Assembly (NCBI RefSeq): GCF_050589845.1
Contig: NZ_JBNGPA010000003.1
Location: forward strand, 248,001 to 312,000
Direction of reading: 5' to 3'
DNA: 64,000 bases
DNA from: Carboxylicivirga agarovorans
Lineage (GTDB): Bacteria; Bacteroidota; Bacteroidia; Bacteroidales; Marinilabiliaceae
Made by a program: the position numbers and the translations under genes
Shown here: in pieces, positions 27,545 to 36,206 of the stretch
Position numbering within the stretch: the first letter of the stretch is position 1
How the letters are laid out: the number at the start of each line of letters is the position of its first letter
Notes under the pieces: generated by a model
Databases searched by the model: none
Seen by the model: only the letters and a program-made list of their open reading frames with translations
Told to the model about the DNA's origin: nothing

Positions 27545-27689
27545 AAGGAGTTTCTTTTCGGAATAATCAGGTTGAACAAAGCTATATAGAACTTCAAACC
27601 AGTCTAATAATGGCGATAAGAACTTAAGTACGATCCTATCACCAATAAAGTCTTTATTTGATTTCTTCTTTTTCAGAGCTTAATGTTTC

Positions 27690-27847
27690 AGAATTATATC
27701 ATTTTACAATTCTAAAATTATAGAATTATATCATTCTATAATTATGTAATGCAAAAATTCTGTAATTATATAATTATTGAATTCGAGAATTATAAAATTA
27801 TATTATTCTTGAATGATATAATTCTGTCATTGTATAACTCTATAATG
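27690..27847. repeat. AT-rich array of ~10-11-bp variable words
   Basis: Roughly 160 bp built from variants of ATTATAGAATT, ATCATTCTAT and AATTATATAA. They recur about once per helical turn and many are near-palindromic. It is not a CRISPR array (no constant repeat or spacer). It lies between the SEC-C and metallophosphoesterase genes. A similar array with different words stands at 31.4 kb. Confidence 0.6.
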
Positions 27848-28609
27848 CTAAAGCTTAAATGTGGCTGTTTGCCTGAAATCGTGATGTTCATCCAAATCGA
27901 CGTAACCTAATTGATTGGTGACTAGTTTGGTACCATTGATATTGGTTTCGGGCATGTTGGCATGATGATGACCATATATCCAATAATCAACATCCCAGTT
28001 TTCAATCAAAGATTGCTGTTCAGATACAAAACCGGAATTGATTTTTGAGTTTTTATATTGTTCGGGATTACATAATTGAGTTGGAATATGGTGGGTTACC
28101 ACAACCTTTTTTGCTGCAATTGAAGCTTCAATTGCTTCCTTCAAAAATGCTAAACTATTCTCATGAAGTTGGTTGAAAATTTTATGGTTCAACTTTTTGC
28201 CCCGGTATTTGATTTGTTGAAAATCGCCCATTCCATCTTCGACTTTTAGCGACATAGCTTCCGGAATGTTGGACCATAATACGCTGAAGATAAAATCGCC
28301 ATCTTCGATAGTTACAACATGATTATTAACAAGAAATACATTCTCCCTTATGCCCTCGTAGATCGGCTTGTCTAATATGCGAAGATCTTTCCCTGAATAA
28401 AATTCATGATTACCCGGAACGTAATACACGGCTTTGAAATGCTCAGATACATAGTCAAAAAAAGCATGTTTAAAGTGCTTTTTGCCCCATTTGGTAATAT
28501 CACCGGCCAAAATCAGAATATCACCAACTGGCTTTATGGGATTCGCTTGCATGAATAAGCTGTTTATAGCAAACTCAAGATGTAAGTCAGAGCAATATTG
28601 GACCACCAT
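27848..28609 (-). CDS. Calcineurin-like metallophosphoesterase
   Basis: A 253-residue protein with the metallophosphoesterase motifs in order: SDLHLEF (D-x-H), LAGDI (GD), VPGNHEFY (GNHE), VVTHHIP (H) and YWIYGHHHAN (GHxH). These bind two metals and hydrolyse phosphoesters. No signal peptide is visible, so it acts in the cytoplasm. Substrate is unknown; relatives include nucleases, nucleotide phosphodiesterases and protein phosphatases. Its end overlaps the AT word array. Confidence 0.88.
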   Translation of the reverse strand: MVVQYCSDLHLEFAINSLFMQANPIKPVGDILILAGDITKWGKKHFKHAFFDYVSEHFKAVYYVPGNHEFYSGKDLRILDKPIYEGIRENVFLVNNHVVTIEDGDFIFSVLWSNIPEAMSLKVEDGMGDFQQIKYRGKKLNHKIFNQLHENSLAFLKEAIEASIAAKKVVVTHHIPTQLCNPEQYKNSKINSGFVSEQQSLIENWDVDYWIYGHHHANMPETNINGTKLVTNQLGYVDLDEHHDFRQTATFKL

Positions 28610-28822
28610 AAGGGAAAAAATAAATGGTTATCATTCACTTATGCTAAAATAACTAAATGAAGATAAAAGTTGTGTCGGAATTACTATTTTTGAAGTGACA
28701 TATTAGAATAAAGTAATTGCGTTACTGACGCTTCTCTGTAGAAAAACGACCAATTTATCTTAGCATGAGAAGTCAGGAAGTGAACGCACTCTATATGGGT
28801 GTGTTCCTTTCGCTAATTTAGT

Positions 28823-29344
28823 ATGCTGGGTGCTTGGTCGTACCTTCTACAGCTAAATATAGTGGAGGTTCACACCCACCTTGTTTTTGGTGGTCATGAG
28901 CCTATAACATTAAAACTAATGTTTATGACCAAGTACCCAGAGGTAGATATACCAAGAAATCCAGTCTTTGCACACCTTTCAGATGCTCAGTTTCGGCAGA
29001 TGATTGAAGACTATTATTCTCCAGATTTTTTTTCCACACAACAGCTACTCAATAAATATGAGGTGAAGACAGTTGAGCCCAGTATGTTGATGCAATATTT
29101 TACTCCTTTACAACATCATGAGTGCATTTGTCCTTCATGTAAAGTTGTTTCATGGATTTGCATTGGTCACGAAACTGATGATCGACAGCCGTTTTGTCCA
29201 GTTTGCAGGCAGTCTCTTCGCTCTAGTATTAACTCTTACGCAAAAGAGATGTATTATGACGATCTGCTAATTAACGAAATGATGGAGTCCAAATATTGTA
29301 TTGAAAAACAGGAGATTTCGTATTTAAATAAACTTCACGTATAA
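28823..29344 (+). CDS. Zinc-ribbon-type protein of unknown function
   Basis: Up to 173 residues from the ATG at 28823; Met33 or Met35 (MTKYPEVDIP) would also be reasonable starts. The C-terminal half has CICPSCKVVSWICIGHE and FCPVCRQSL, two CPxC pairs that could form a zinc ribbon, and the middle is aromatic (QMIEDYYSPDFFSTQQL). I cannot assign a family. It lies 11 bp before the SHOCT protein on the same strand. Confidence 0.55.
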   Translation: MLGAWSYLLQLNIVEVHTHLVFGGHEPITLKLMFMTKYPEVDIPRNPVFAHLSDAQFRQMIEDYYSPDFFSTQQLLNKYEVKTVEPSMLMQYFTPLQHHECICPSCKVVSWICIGHETDDRQPFCPVCRQSLRSSINSYAKEMYYDDLLINEMMESKYCIEKQEISYLNKLHV

Positions 29345-29355
29345 AAAATTAAACA

Positions 29356-30261
29356 ATGACAAAGAGAGCATTAATAACCAGTATATGTCTTCTTTTAGCA
29401 ATCAATTTATTTGCAAAAAAGGACAAAGTGGCCTATGCGCCGGTTGCAGGTTTTACATCTGAGAATGTGTGGCCAGCAGTAAAAGTTCAACTTGATTTTA
29501 ATAAAGTTCCTGTTGAATCATGGAGCTTTGCCGACCAAAGGTTAAAATCAACCTGGCAGTACTATTCCTCAGGTATTTCAAAGAAACGATGTAAGTGGAT
29601 ATTCACTTATAGCGACAATTTGCTGCATGTTGAAATGGTAGATATACAGACAAAAATTGGTGATGAGCCATGGAAAGCTTATGGAACGTCTCAATCAAAA
29701 TCTGAGCGCACGATGCACGCCTACATGGCTATGGGCGTGGCAAGTGTGAAAGAGAATAAAGACAACTTCAACAAGACAATCGATGATTTCTACACAAGTC
29801 TGGAAACACACAGTTTCTTTTATCAGAATGCGACAGAATTAGCGGGTAAACGTTGGTTTGAACGCTATTTAAAAGATAAAGAAATCAATTGGGATTTAGT
29901 GTTTGCAAATATTGATGAAAGTTCAACAAGGAAGCAATACAAAGAAACCTTAGTTTATGTAGTCGAAGGCCAATCAAAAAACTTCTCTTTCGATAACTCG
30001 AATTTCTTTGTGACAAAATACACCGATTCGGATGCTAATATTTTTACTTCTAAAGGTTCATTAGTTGAAGTAAAAGGAGTGTGTAAACAGCTCATCAATA
30101 AAGACAATGTGTTTTATATTGTACTTGAAGATAAGGGCGTTGCAATAGATAAACCCAACTCGGTTGCTGATGAGCTCCTTAAGCTAAAAGACTTATTGGA
30201 TCAGGGAATAATCACTCAGGAAGAATTTGATACTCAAAAGAAGAAAATATTGGAAGGGTAG
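29356..30261 (+). CDS. Exported protein with C-terminal SHOCT domain
   Basis: A 301-residue protein with an N-terminal signal peptide (MTKRALITSICLLLAINLFA). The middle region is unassigned and Trp/Lys-rich. A SHOCT domain lies at the C terminus (ADELLKLKDLLDQGIITQEEFDTQKKKIL). SHOCT modules are short oligomerisation or docking segments attached to many membrane and secreted proteins. It is followed by a strong terminator, so it probably ends the transcript begun at 28823. Confidence 0.72.
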   Translation: MTKRALITSICLLLAINLFAKKDKVAYAPVAGFTSENVWPAVKVQLDFNKVPVESWSFADQRLKSTWQYYSSGISKKRCKWIFTYSDNLLHVEMVDIQTKIGDEPWKAYGTSQSKSERTMHAYMAMGVASVKENKDNFNKTIDDFYTSLETHSFFYQNATELAGKRWFERYLKDKEINWDLVFANIDESSTRKQYKETLVYVVEGQSKNFSFDNSNFFVTKYTDSDANIFTSKGSLVEVKGVCKQLINKDNVFYIVLEDKGVAIDKPNSVADELLKLKDLLDQGIITQEEFDTQKKKILEG

Positions 30262-30287
30262 CCTGCCCTCCAACTTTTTTGGTTTTC

Positions 30288-30305
30288 GGGAGGCAACGGC
30301 CTCCC
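30288..30305 (+). terminator. Rho-independent terminator after the SHOCT gene
   Basis: GGGAGGC (30288-30294) and GCCTCCC (30299-30305) form a 7-bp GC stem with a 4-nt loop. ATTTAGTTTTTTATTC follows, with a T-run, 27 bp after the stop codon. Confidence 0.75.
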
Positions 30306-30420
30306 ATTTAGTTTTTTATTCAAAACCTGTTGAGCTACTGTCCTCAGAATCGGACATCAAAAAGATTATTGATATTCTGGGCAGAATAGAGCATGGAATC
30401 ATAAGTTAAAAGCACTTGCT

Positions 30421-31035
30421 ATGAGAAAGAAAAAGCATAAACTCAATGAACTTTTGGAAGGCATTAATGACGAAAACCTTCATAAAGAGATTTATACAGG
30501 TGAAGATACTGGACGTGAATGGCCTAAAGATAATGCAGACGTTCCCTCCAAAGAAGAATACGAAAAAGCCGAAAAACGCATGGAGGAAATTATAAAATCA
30601 AATCAGGTTGGTAATGATACACCAAATGATGATCCATTGCTTCAGGAATTAATTAAAGTTTCGGATATCGTTCATGCATACGAAGAGGAGCATTACCCCA
30701 TCCCTGATCTAACTCTAAAGCATAGAGGCTTTACCGGAGCTGTTGATTGGAATGACACAGATGGACTATACTATGGTCAGGTTAAAGGAGTCGAGCCGGA
30801 TCTAGTATCTTATGAGGGCAAAACATTGGAAGAATTGGAGAAGGACTTCCAAGATGCACTGGATCTTTACCTGGACACCAAGGGTGAACTTAAAGAGTCA
30901 AATAAAAAAAACAATCTCGAAGGGTCTGGATTTAGAAGTGAACTTAGGGTTATACTGAATAAAAAAGATTGGAGTTTCAATGAAATATTTGAAGCAATTG
31001 ATGAATTACACATGAAGTATCTAGCAAATAAATAA
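30421..31035 (+). CDS. HicB-family antitoxin-like protein
   Basis: A 204-residue protein. The HicB core lies at about residues 100-160: FTGAVDWNDTDGLYYGQVKG, then SYEGKTLEELEKDFQDALDLYLDTKG, the RNase-H-like fold of HicB antitoxins. The first 95 residues are a charged, probably disordered extension, and the last 40 (SELRVILNKKDWSFNEIFEAIDEL) are an unassigned helical tail in place of the usual DNA-binding HTH/RHH. No hicA-type small toxin lies next to it, so it is solitary here. Confidence 0.75.
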   Translation: MRKKKHKLNELLEGINDENLHKEIYTGEDTGREWPKDNADVPSKEEYEKAEKRMEEIIKSNQVGNDTPNDDPLLQELIKVSDIVHAYEEEHYPIPDLTLKHRGFTGAVDWNDTDGLYYGQVKGVEPDLVSYEGKTLEELEKDFQDALDLYLDTKGELKESNKKNNLEGSGFRSELRVILNKKDWSFNEIFEAIDELHMKYLANK

Positions 31036-31108
31036 TGAACTTAACGAAACCGATTCACTAATCTAACCCAAATTTTATTGAATTATAGCACTGTACAACC
31101 TAAGCAAT

Positions 31109-31366
31109 ATGAGAACACAAAAAGACAGAGACTACGCCAAGAAACGCATGAAGCTTTGGGACGCATTTGATTGGAAATATGCTTCAACAAATGCCCTTAG
31201 CAAAAACCATTCACTCAGATGCCGTTGCAAATGGTGCGCAATAGAACGATACAATAAATGGTTTAGAAATAAACGCAACCGTATTGATGCCAGAGAAGCC
31301 CTTTCTAATGTGAATGACTTGCGAATTTATGAGGTGAATAGAATGGCTAAGTTGGCATTAGATTAG
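31109..31366 (+). CDS. Small basic Cys-containing protein
   Basis: An 85-residue, strongly basic protein. CRCKWCAIERYNKWFRNKRNR holds three cysteines and clustered Arg/Lys, suggesting nucleic-acid binding or a small metal site. I do not recognise the family. A degraded second copy of its 3' part lies about 300 bp downstream at 31618-31730, beyond an AT-word array, so the locus has undergone a local duplication. Confidence 0.5.
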   Translation: MRTQKDRDYAKKRMKLWDAFDWKYASTNALSKNHSLRCRCKWCAIERYNKWFRNKRNRIDAREALSNVNDLRIYEVNRMAKLALD

Positions 31367-31389
31367 GCGTACTATCACACAAACACTAT

Positions 31390-31567
31390 TGATCTACAGC
31401 ATTCTAATATGAAAATATACAATCATCTTAATATGCAATCATACTAGTATGCAAAGATGAAATCATACAATCATCAAAGTATGATAGTATGCAAGTATGA
31501 AAAGATGCAAGTATGCAATCATACTAATATGAAAATATGATAGTATACAATCATATTTGTATTCAAA
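31390..31567. repeat. Array of ~10-bp TATGA/ATACA words
   Basis: About 180 bp made of recurring 10-bp words (AATATGAAAA, TACAATCATC, AGTATGCAAG, CAATCATACT) in changing order. The period is near one DNA turn. It is the same style as the array at 27.7 kb but uses different words. No constant spacers and no open frame. Confidence 0.6.
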
Positions 31568-31617
31568 CATACTTACTCCTTTTCCGACTGATAATTCAAC
31601 TGCCAATGGAGTGTATA

Positions 31618-31730
31618 AAAGGTACAATAAATGGTTTATAAATAAACGCAACCTATTGATGCCAGGGAAGCCCTTCCTAATGTGGTGACTTACGTATTTA
31701 TGAGGTGAATATGGCAGTAAAAAGAGTGTA
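31618..31730 (+). pseudogene. Degenerate duplicate of the 31109 gene
   Basis: GGTACAATAAATGGTTTA, AAATAAACGCAACC and TATTGATGCCAGGGAAGCCC match the 3' half of the gene at 31109-31366 with small changes and deletions that break the frame. The region from 31730 to 31995 that follows shows no gene. Confidence 0.7.
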
Positions 31731-31995
31731 GTTCTTTTGATATGCCTTTAGAATAACCACTTGAAAAAACACTTATTTTTTCGTAAATTATTAAATTAAA
31801 GAGAATTAATAAAACCATTCTTAGAGAACACTGTTATCAAAAAATAAGATTAATTGATGGAACAATAATTGCTTGTAATTTCGAGAATCAAAGTTTTTTT
31901 TTAGATTTATTGAAAATTGTAATACTTTTGCAGCTCATTTTAAACAGCATATATCATTTTAAAGAACTCATCAGAATACTTAAAAAGTCTCTAGT

Positions 31996-32571
31996 ATGTG
32001 CTTAGGAACTCGATTAAATAAAGAAAAAGTTGGTAATCTTTTGGTGAAGATTACTTCTGATTTAGGAGTTGTTTATCACACGAAGCTTTTAAAGTTGCTT
32101 TTTATCATTGATGAAACATCAATCGAAAAGTATGGATACCCTATTAGCTGGCTCGATTATAAAGTCTGGCAACTGGGTCCTGTTCCTCCTGTTATCTACC
32201 AAGATATCAGATTTGATGGCCATGAATATCTTGAGTATATCAATCCTGTTAAAGATGAATTAGGAACAAGAATTGTTGCTGTTAAGGAATTTGATGACAT
32301 TGATTTCTCAGAAGCAGAATTAAATCTTATAGATGCCGTACTAAAGGAGTTTGGAAGGATGTCGAGCGATGACCTCGTTCAAATCACTCATGAAGAAGGT
32401 GGTTTGTGGAAAACAATTGTAGACTCGAAAGGTGGTGAGGAAGTTTTATTTGAAGAAGTCAATACAACACCTTACAGTATCGATTTTAAAACTAAAATCG
32501 AGGGCGATGCTGAAAAAACTGAGATTTTCAACAATGCTTTAGAAAATCTTGAATTTTATGCTTCCTTATAA
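31996..32571 (+). CDS. Panacea-domain (DUF4065, SocA-like) antitoxin candidate
   Basis: A 191-residue protein with the Panacea pattern. The N-terminal NKEKVGNLLVKITSDLGVVYHTKLLKLLFIID is followed by the family block SWLDYKVWQLGPVPPVIYQDI, and later SSDDLVQITHEEGGLWK. In known PanAT pairs the Panacea protein neutralises the toxin encoded beside it. The next gene starts 9 bp downstream and is a strong toxin candidate. The C-terminal 40 residues, which often give toxin specificity, are acidic. Confidence 0.8.
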   Translation: MCLGTRLNKEKVGNLLVKITSDLGVVYHTKLLKLLFIIDETSIEKYGYPISWLDYKVWQLGPVPPVIYQDIRFDGHEYLEYINPVKDELGTRIVAVKEFDDIDFSEAELNLIDAVLKEFGRMSSDDLVQITHEEGGLWKTIVDSKGGEEVLFEEVNTTPYSIDFKTKIEGDAEKTEIFNNALENLEFYASL

Positions 32572-32580
32572 ACGGTTTTA

Positions 32581-33048
32581 ATGCTTTCATCTGGAAATAT
32601 CCTACACATAGATAATTTTGAGTTTAGAGATGGTTCGTCAAAAGACAAATTTCTTATTGTAATATGTAATCGTGGTAATGACTATGTAGTCATTAATCTA
32701 ACTTCATCTCAGGTATATGTAAACGATAAGGATATTGTTTGCGGCTGTATCCACACAGAAAACAAACACTGTTATCATTTTCCGGCAAAGAAAGTAATTG
32801 GAGTAAATGGCTTTGCTTTTCCCAAAAATACATTTGTGTACTTTAGCCAACTCACTCCAATAAAAGCTGAGCTTATATCAAAGAAATACATTGAAACTAA
32901 CCAGGCTAAACTTGTAGATACATTGGCAGAAGGAGAATACAACGAATTAGTTTATTGCGCCTATAAAGGAGACCAGGTAAATAAAAGGGTTAAGCTTATT
33001 CTGGAGGAGTATCTAAAGGATATATATGGCTCAGACCAAGAAGAATAA
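32581..33048 (+). CDS. Candidate PanT toxin partner
   Basis: A 155-residue protein 9 bp after the Panacea gene and in the same orientation. It starts MLSSGNILHIDNFEFRDGSSKDKFLIVICNRGNDYVVINLT. This resembles the SH3-like barrel opening of MazF/PemK-type toxins (GDI ... K.R..LVI), but I see no conserved MazF catalytic pair I could defend. Two Cys-His pairs (CGCIHTENKHCYHF) may bind metal. Pairing with the antitoxin is by position; the toxic mechanism is unknown. Confidence 0.6.
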   Translation: MLSSGNILHIDNFEFRDGSSKDKFLIVICNRGNDYVVINLTSSQVYVNDKDIVCGCIHTENKHCYHFPAKKVIGVNGFAFPKNTFVYFSQLTPIKAELISKKYIETNQAKLVDTLAEGEYNELVYCAYKGDQVNKRVKLILEEYLKDIYGSDQEE

Positions 33049-33052
33049 TACA

Positions 33053-34813
33053 TTATTCCTCCAAAATAACTTCGACTGGTATCTCCTCCTCACCCCCATC
33101 ACCACAAGGAAATACAACAGAATGTAACTGACCAATAAAGCGACTGTCCTGTTCCCATCCCTCCCTTTTTAGGTTTTCCTTATAAAAGAAAGCCTGCACC
33201 TCAAGATCACGCATGATACTATTGGCCTTATCATATTTGGAATAGCTTTTAAACCGTTTCTTCAGGTTATTATCTGGTAGGCTCTTTAAGGTCAATGTTT
33301 CTTCAATCGTCTTCGATTGTAGACATTCCTCTTCATCCACTGAAGCATGGGATTCCTCAAAACCAACTGAAACAATAGAAAAGGATTGCCCTTTCTTTAA
33401 TAGCAACTCTTTATCTAGCACATGAGCCATATCAAAAGTCATCTTATCGTTGGAGAAAAGAGCAAATAAACTTTTAATTTCGGGATTGATAACATAGGTG
33501 TGCACCCGGTCATATTCATTTCCATTAGAAATATTGACCTTAATATCGAAGGTATCTAATTCTTCCAGGGCAACTTCTTTCGCAAAGTTATACCAACCCG
33601 TTTGAGTTAGTTCAAAACCAAATCTGTTGAGGCGAGTTTGATTCCGTTTAGTCAACAAGTTGGCATATTGCTTCTTCTTCTTCATAGAGATCTGTTCTTC
33701 TTTTGCAATCTGCTTTAGGTACGTCGCCCTTTCTTTTTCCAGTGCTTTGCGAATCTCTCTTTTCTGATCCTGATAATATTTTGCCAAACGTGCCAGTCGT
33801 TTTGGAGTGTTTTTTACGTTCGTTAGTTTCTCTTTGTAGAATTCAAGGAAGACAGGATAATATGCTTCTTGCTGATTGAGGTAAGCTGCAGCCAATGAGT
33901 CTGCCTGGTATAAGTTTTTATCCAGGTTGTTGATGTATATCTCAAGCACTTTTTCATCACAGGTCTTAAAGATTTGTTTTAAGCGCCGTTCAAACTCCCG
34001 GGTACTTATATAGGTATTAGCAAACATGCGGGATTTTAAGGCTGCGATAGAGGCTGGATCGATGCCATACATTTGCAGCGCAGCAACTTCTTCGACAGCT
34101 TCAGATACTGTTATATCTTCCTGTGGGAAGGATAGCCAACCAGCGTGCTCAATCTTCACCTTGGGTAGTGGCTTAATGGCAAAACTATAGTACAGGCTAT
34201 CAAGGATTTCTTTTGACAAGCTTTTGTAGTTGCGAAAAGGCAAATTGAATTCCGCAGTTTCAACAAAACCTTCAGGATAAAAGTCGAGATGATCAAAGTC
34301 AAAGGGGATAAGGTATTTTGATTTATTATTACCATGTTCCCAGTCGATCTGCATTTTATCTTCTTCTCCTTTGAAAAGTTGCCATTTACTTGATTGGTCA
34401 GGGGCAGGCAGTTCGATATAGATGGGATTATCCGGATCAACCTCCAATTGTGTTGAGCCCTTGTGTGCTTCTATGAAAAAGACTTGCTTACAGTGAAGAA
34501 CCTGTCCCGGGTTTGAAGTATTGATTCCGTTTGCTAGCAGGTCTGAAAGATCGTTGATACTTCTGTAGTTTATTGTGACCGAATCATCCACTACATGACC
34601 ATCATTATCAATGAACGCATGTTTCGGGATTAAAAGAACGGCACCTGTTGAGTCTATCAAAATATTATCCTGATTGGGATGTATTGTATAGCTTTTGGTG
34701 CTTAATCCGGAATGTAAAATATAATGCTCTTCTGTATTGGCGGTCACATAGTAGACTAAATAGCTAGCAAGTGCAATTATTAGAATGTAGGCTGGTATTT
34801 TAAAATGTTTCAT
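33053..34813 (-). CDS. Large membrane-anchored protein of unknown function
   Basis: A 586-residue protein with one N-terminal membrane segment (YILIIALASYLVYYVTA), so most of it faces the periplasm. The N-terminal part has beta-rich ZU5-like patterning (LSTKSYTIHPNQDNILIDSTGAVLLIPKHAFID). A long Lys/Glu helical region lies at about 340-390 (REIRKALEKERATYLKQIAKEEQ). It is convergent with the toxin candidate (4 bp apart). I know of similar long proteins in Bacteroidota but cannot assign a function. Confidence 0.6.
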   Translation of the reverse strand: MKHFKIPAYILIIALASYLVYYVTANTEEHYILHSGLSTKSYTIHPNQDNILIDSTGAVLLIPKHAFIDNDGHVVDDSVTINYRSINDLSDLLANGINTSNPGQVLHCKQVFFIEAHKGSTQLEVDPDNPIYIELPAPDQSSKWQLFKGEEDKMQIDWEHGNNKSKYLIPFDFDHLDFYPEGFVETAEFNLPFRNYKSLSKEILDSLYYSFAIKPLPKVKIEHAGWLSFPQEDITVSEAVEEVAALQMYGIDPASIAALKSRMFANTYISTREFERRLKQIFKTCDEKVLEIYINNLDKNLYQADSLAAAYLNQQEAYYPVFLEFYKEKLTNVKNTPKRLARLAKYYQDQKREIRKALEKERATYLKQIAKEEQISMKKKKQYANLLTKRNQTRLNRFGFELTQTGWYNFAKEVALEELDTFDIKVNISNGNEYDRVHTYVINPEIKSLFALFSNDKMTFDMAHVLDKELLLKKGQSFSIVSVGFEESHASVDEEECLQSKTIEETLTLKSLPDNNLKKRFKSYSKYDKANSIMRDLEVQAFFYKENLKREGWEQDSRFIGQLHSVVFPCGDGGEEEIPVEVILEE

Positions 34814-35253
34814 AGCCAGAAAGAATTATTATACTATGAATGTAAGTATATTTTTTAGAAACAATTAGAATGTTGAGAGTAGTTGTTGTCATTGACCACC
34901 AGGTTAATTGCTTAATGCTTTGGCATTATTAAAGAATTAAACACTGCTAGTGTGCATGTAAAGTGCATTTTATTTTTTATACCCTTCACTGAATTAGTTA
35001 AATATCAATACTCAAAGACTAACGTTCATCGCTAAAATATGTTACGTTTTTAACTTTTTGCTATTAACTAATGATGGGATAAATCGACTATCTAAGTTAA
35101 TTTGTCATAATTATTTGACAGTAAAAATATCTCGAGAGCCATATTTCAGTATCTTAAAGGCTTGAATAATTAATTTACTCGTCTTATGGGACTGAGAAGG
35201 CGAAGCTGTGGGTTGAAAAATATATAGTATATAAGAAATAGTAATACGATATA
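34814..35253. other. Intergenic region before the cassette array
   Basis: About 440 bp, AT-rich. It should hold the promoter of the leftward membrane-protein gene. I see no gene, no tRNA and no primary attI-type site that I could defend. Confidence 0.4.
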
Positions 35254-35314
35254 TCGCCGACTGGCTATATGTAATATATAAAGCTTAACGTCGTATATCG
35301 ACTTGTTGGTAAAC
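35254..35314 (+). repeat. First cassette-junction repeat (short attC-like or attI-like)
   Basis: GCCGAC ... TATATG and a complementary region (CGTCGTATATCG) form an imperfect stem ending in GTTGGTAAAC (35305-35314). That last 10-mer is the exact reverse complement of the sequence right after the next gene (35976-35985). It marks the start of cassette 1. The left half is degenerate. Confidence 0.5.
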
Positions 35315-35353
35315 ATTACCACATACCGTAAAATATAATATACAGAACAAAAA

Positions 35354-35974
35354 ATGAACTTTGAATCATATAAAATTGACTGGAGAAATCATTTTTGTAT
35401 TAATGATAAAGTTATTCTCTATGACCTACAGGAAATGGAATTACAGGAAATTCCAACTGAAACGAAATACTTTTTAGCTACTTATGGACTTCCAAAAAAT
35501 GAGGGCTCTTTTTATTTGAATTTTGATAACGTCAACTATGAAATGAGTACCTTCAATAGACTTCCTTTAATCTGTGACATGTTCAATCTTGAAATAGAAG
35601 ACTTATCAAGCATGGAAGAAGATTACTTTACTAATTACAATATTGGTAGTGCTGGTTCTGGTTATCCAATTACAATAAATAAAAAGGGAGAAGTACGGAT
35701 TATTGCATTAGACTCCACTCTGTCAGGACAGTACGAATGGACATTTATAAATTCCTCAATTACTCAAATGGCAATTTTTTTTATTGAATTTGAAAAGTTT
35801 ACCATTTATCAGAAAGAGAAGTCTTCTGCTAGTTCGTTCTCAGAAATTAAAGTAAAACAAGAGGATTTAATCTCGTTTGTAGAGAAAATAAAAACAATTG
35901 ACTCTGTTGCTACAAATAAAGGTTCGTTTTGGCATAGCTTTATTGAAGAATTTGAAGAAATGGTTCATAAATAA
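35354..35974 (+). CDS. Cassette 1: SUKH-like (SMI1/KNR4 family) protein
   Basis: A 206-residue acidic protein. Its pattern EIPTETKYFLATYGLP, IGSAGSGYPITINKKGEVRIIALDS and then a late Phe-rich helix fits SUKH-superfamily immunity proteins, which bind and neutralise nuclease toxins. The match is by style rather than a diagnostic motif. The stop codon lies 1 bp before the cassette-end repeat. Promoter is not seen; the 40 bp between the cassette start and ATG is short. Confidence 0.55.
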   Translation: MNFESYKIDWRNHFCINDKVILYDLQEMELQEIPTETKYFLATYGLPKNEGSFYLNFDNVNYEMSTFNRLPLICDMFNLEIEDLSSMEEDYFTNYNIGSAGSGYPITINKKGEVRIIALDSTLSGQYEWTFINSSITQMAIFFIEFEKFTIYQKEKSSASSFSEIKVKQEDLISFVEKIKTIDSVATNKGSFWHSFIEEFEEMVHK

Positions 35975-35975
35975 C

Positions 35976-36173
35976 GTTTACCAACACGCTAGTATAAAGC
36001 ATATGGCGTTCGTTATTTTGGGAAGTAGAGTGAGTTTTTTGAACAGCGCCAAATCTTTGATTTGGCTTTAAAATGAAAATGTAAAAACAAATAAAAGATT
36101 TGGCTCAGTGGGGTTTTGGAAGGTTCGGTTCATTAAATCGCCATACGCTTCATCTAGCCAAACGTTAGCCACC
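35976..36173 (+). repeat. attC-like repeat after cassette 1 (long form)
   Basis: It starts GTTTACCAACACGCTAG and ends CTAGCCAAACGTTAGCCACC, with imperfect complementarity along about 200 bp. Within it lies the hairpin GCCAAATC/GATTTGGC followed by ATGAAAA. It is closely similar to the repeat at 43825-44024. The first 10 bases are the perfect reverse complement of the start of cassette 1, and GTTAGCCACC starts cassette 2. Confidence 0.8.
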
Positions 36174-36206
36174 ATTCCAAATAACTAAAGCTTTGTCAGA
36201 ATTAAT

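Noticed and set aside
30227..30409. Short open frame after the SHOCT gene
   Set aside because: It starts inside the preceding gene and runs through a strong terminator hairpin.
30421..31366. The 85-residue protein at 31109 as a HicA partner of the HicB-like protein
   Set aside because: It lacks the dsRBD-like pattern and catalytic His of HicA, and instead has a Cys-rich basic segment.
27690..31567. The two AT-word arrays as CRISPR arrays
   Set aside because: There is no constant repeat with unique spacers, word length is only about 10 bp, and no cas gene is in the window.
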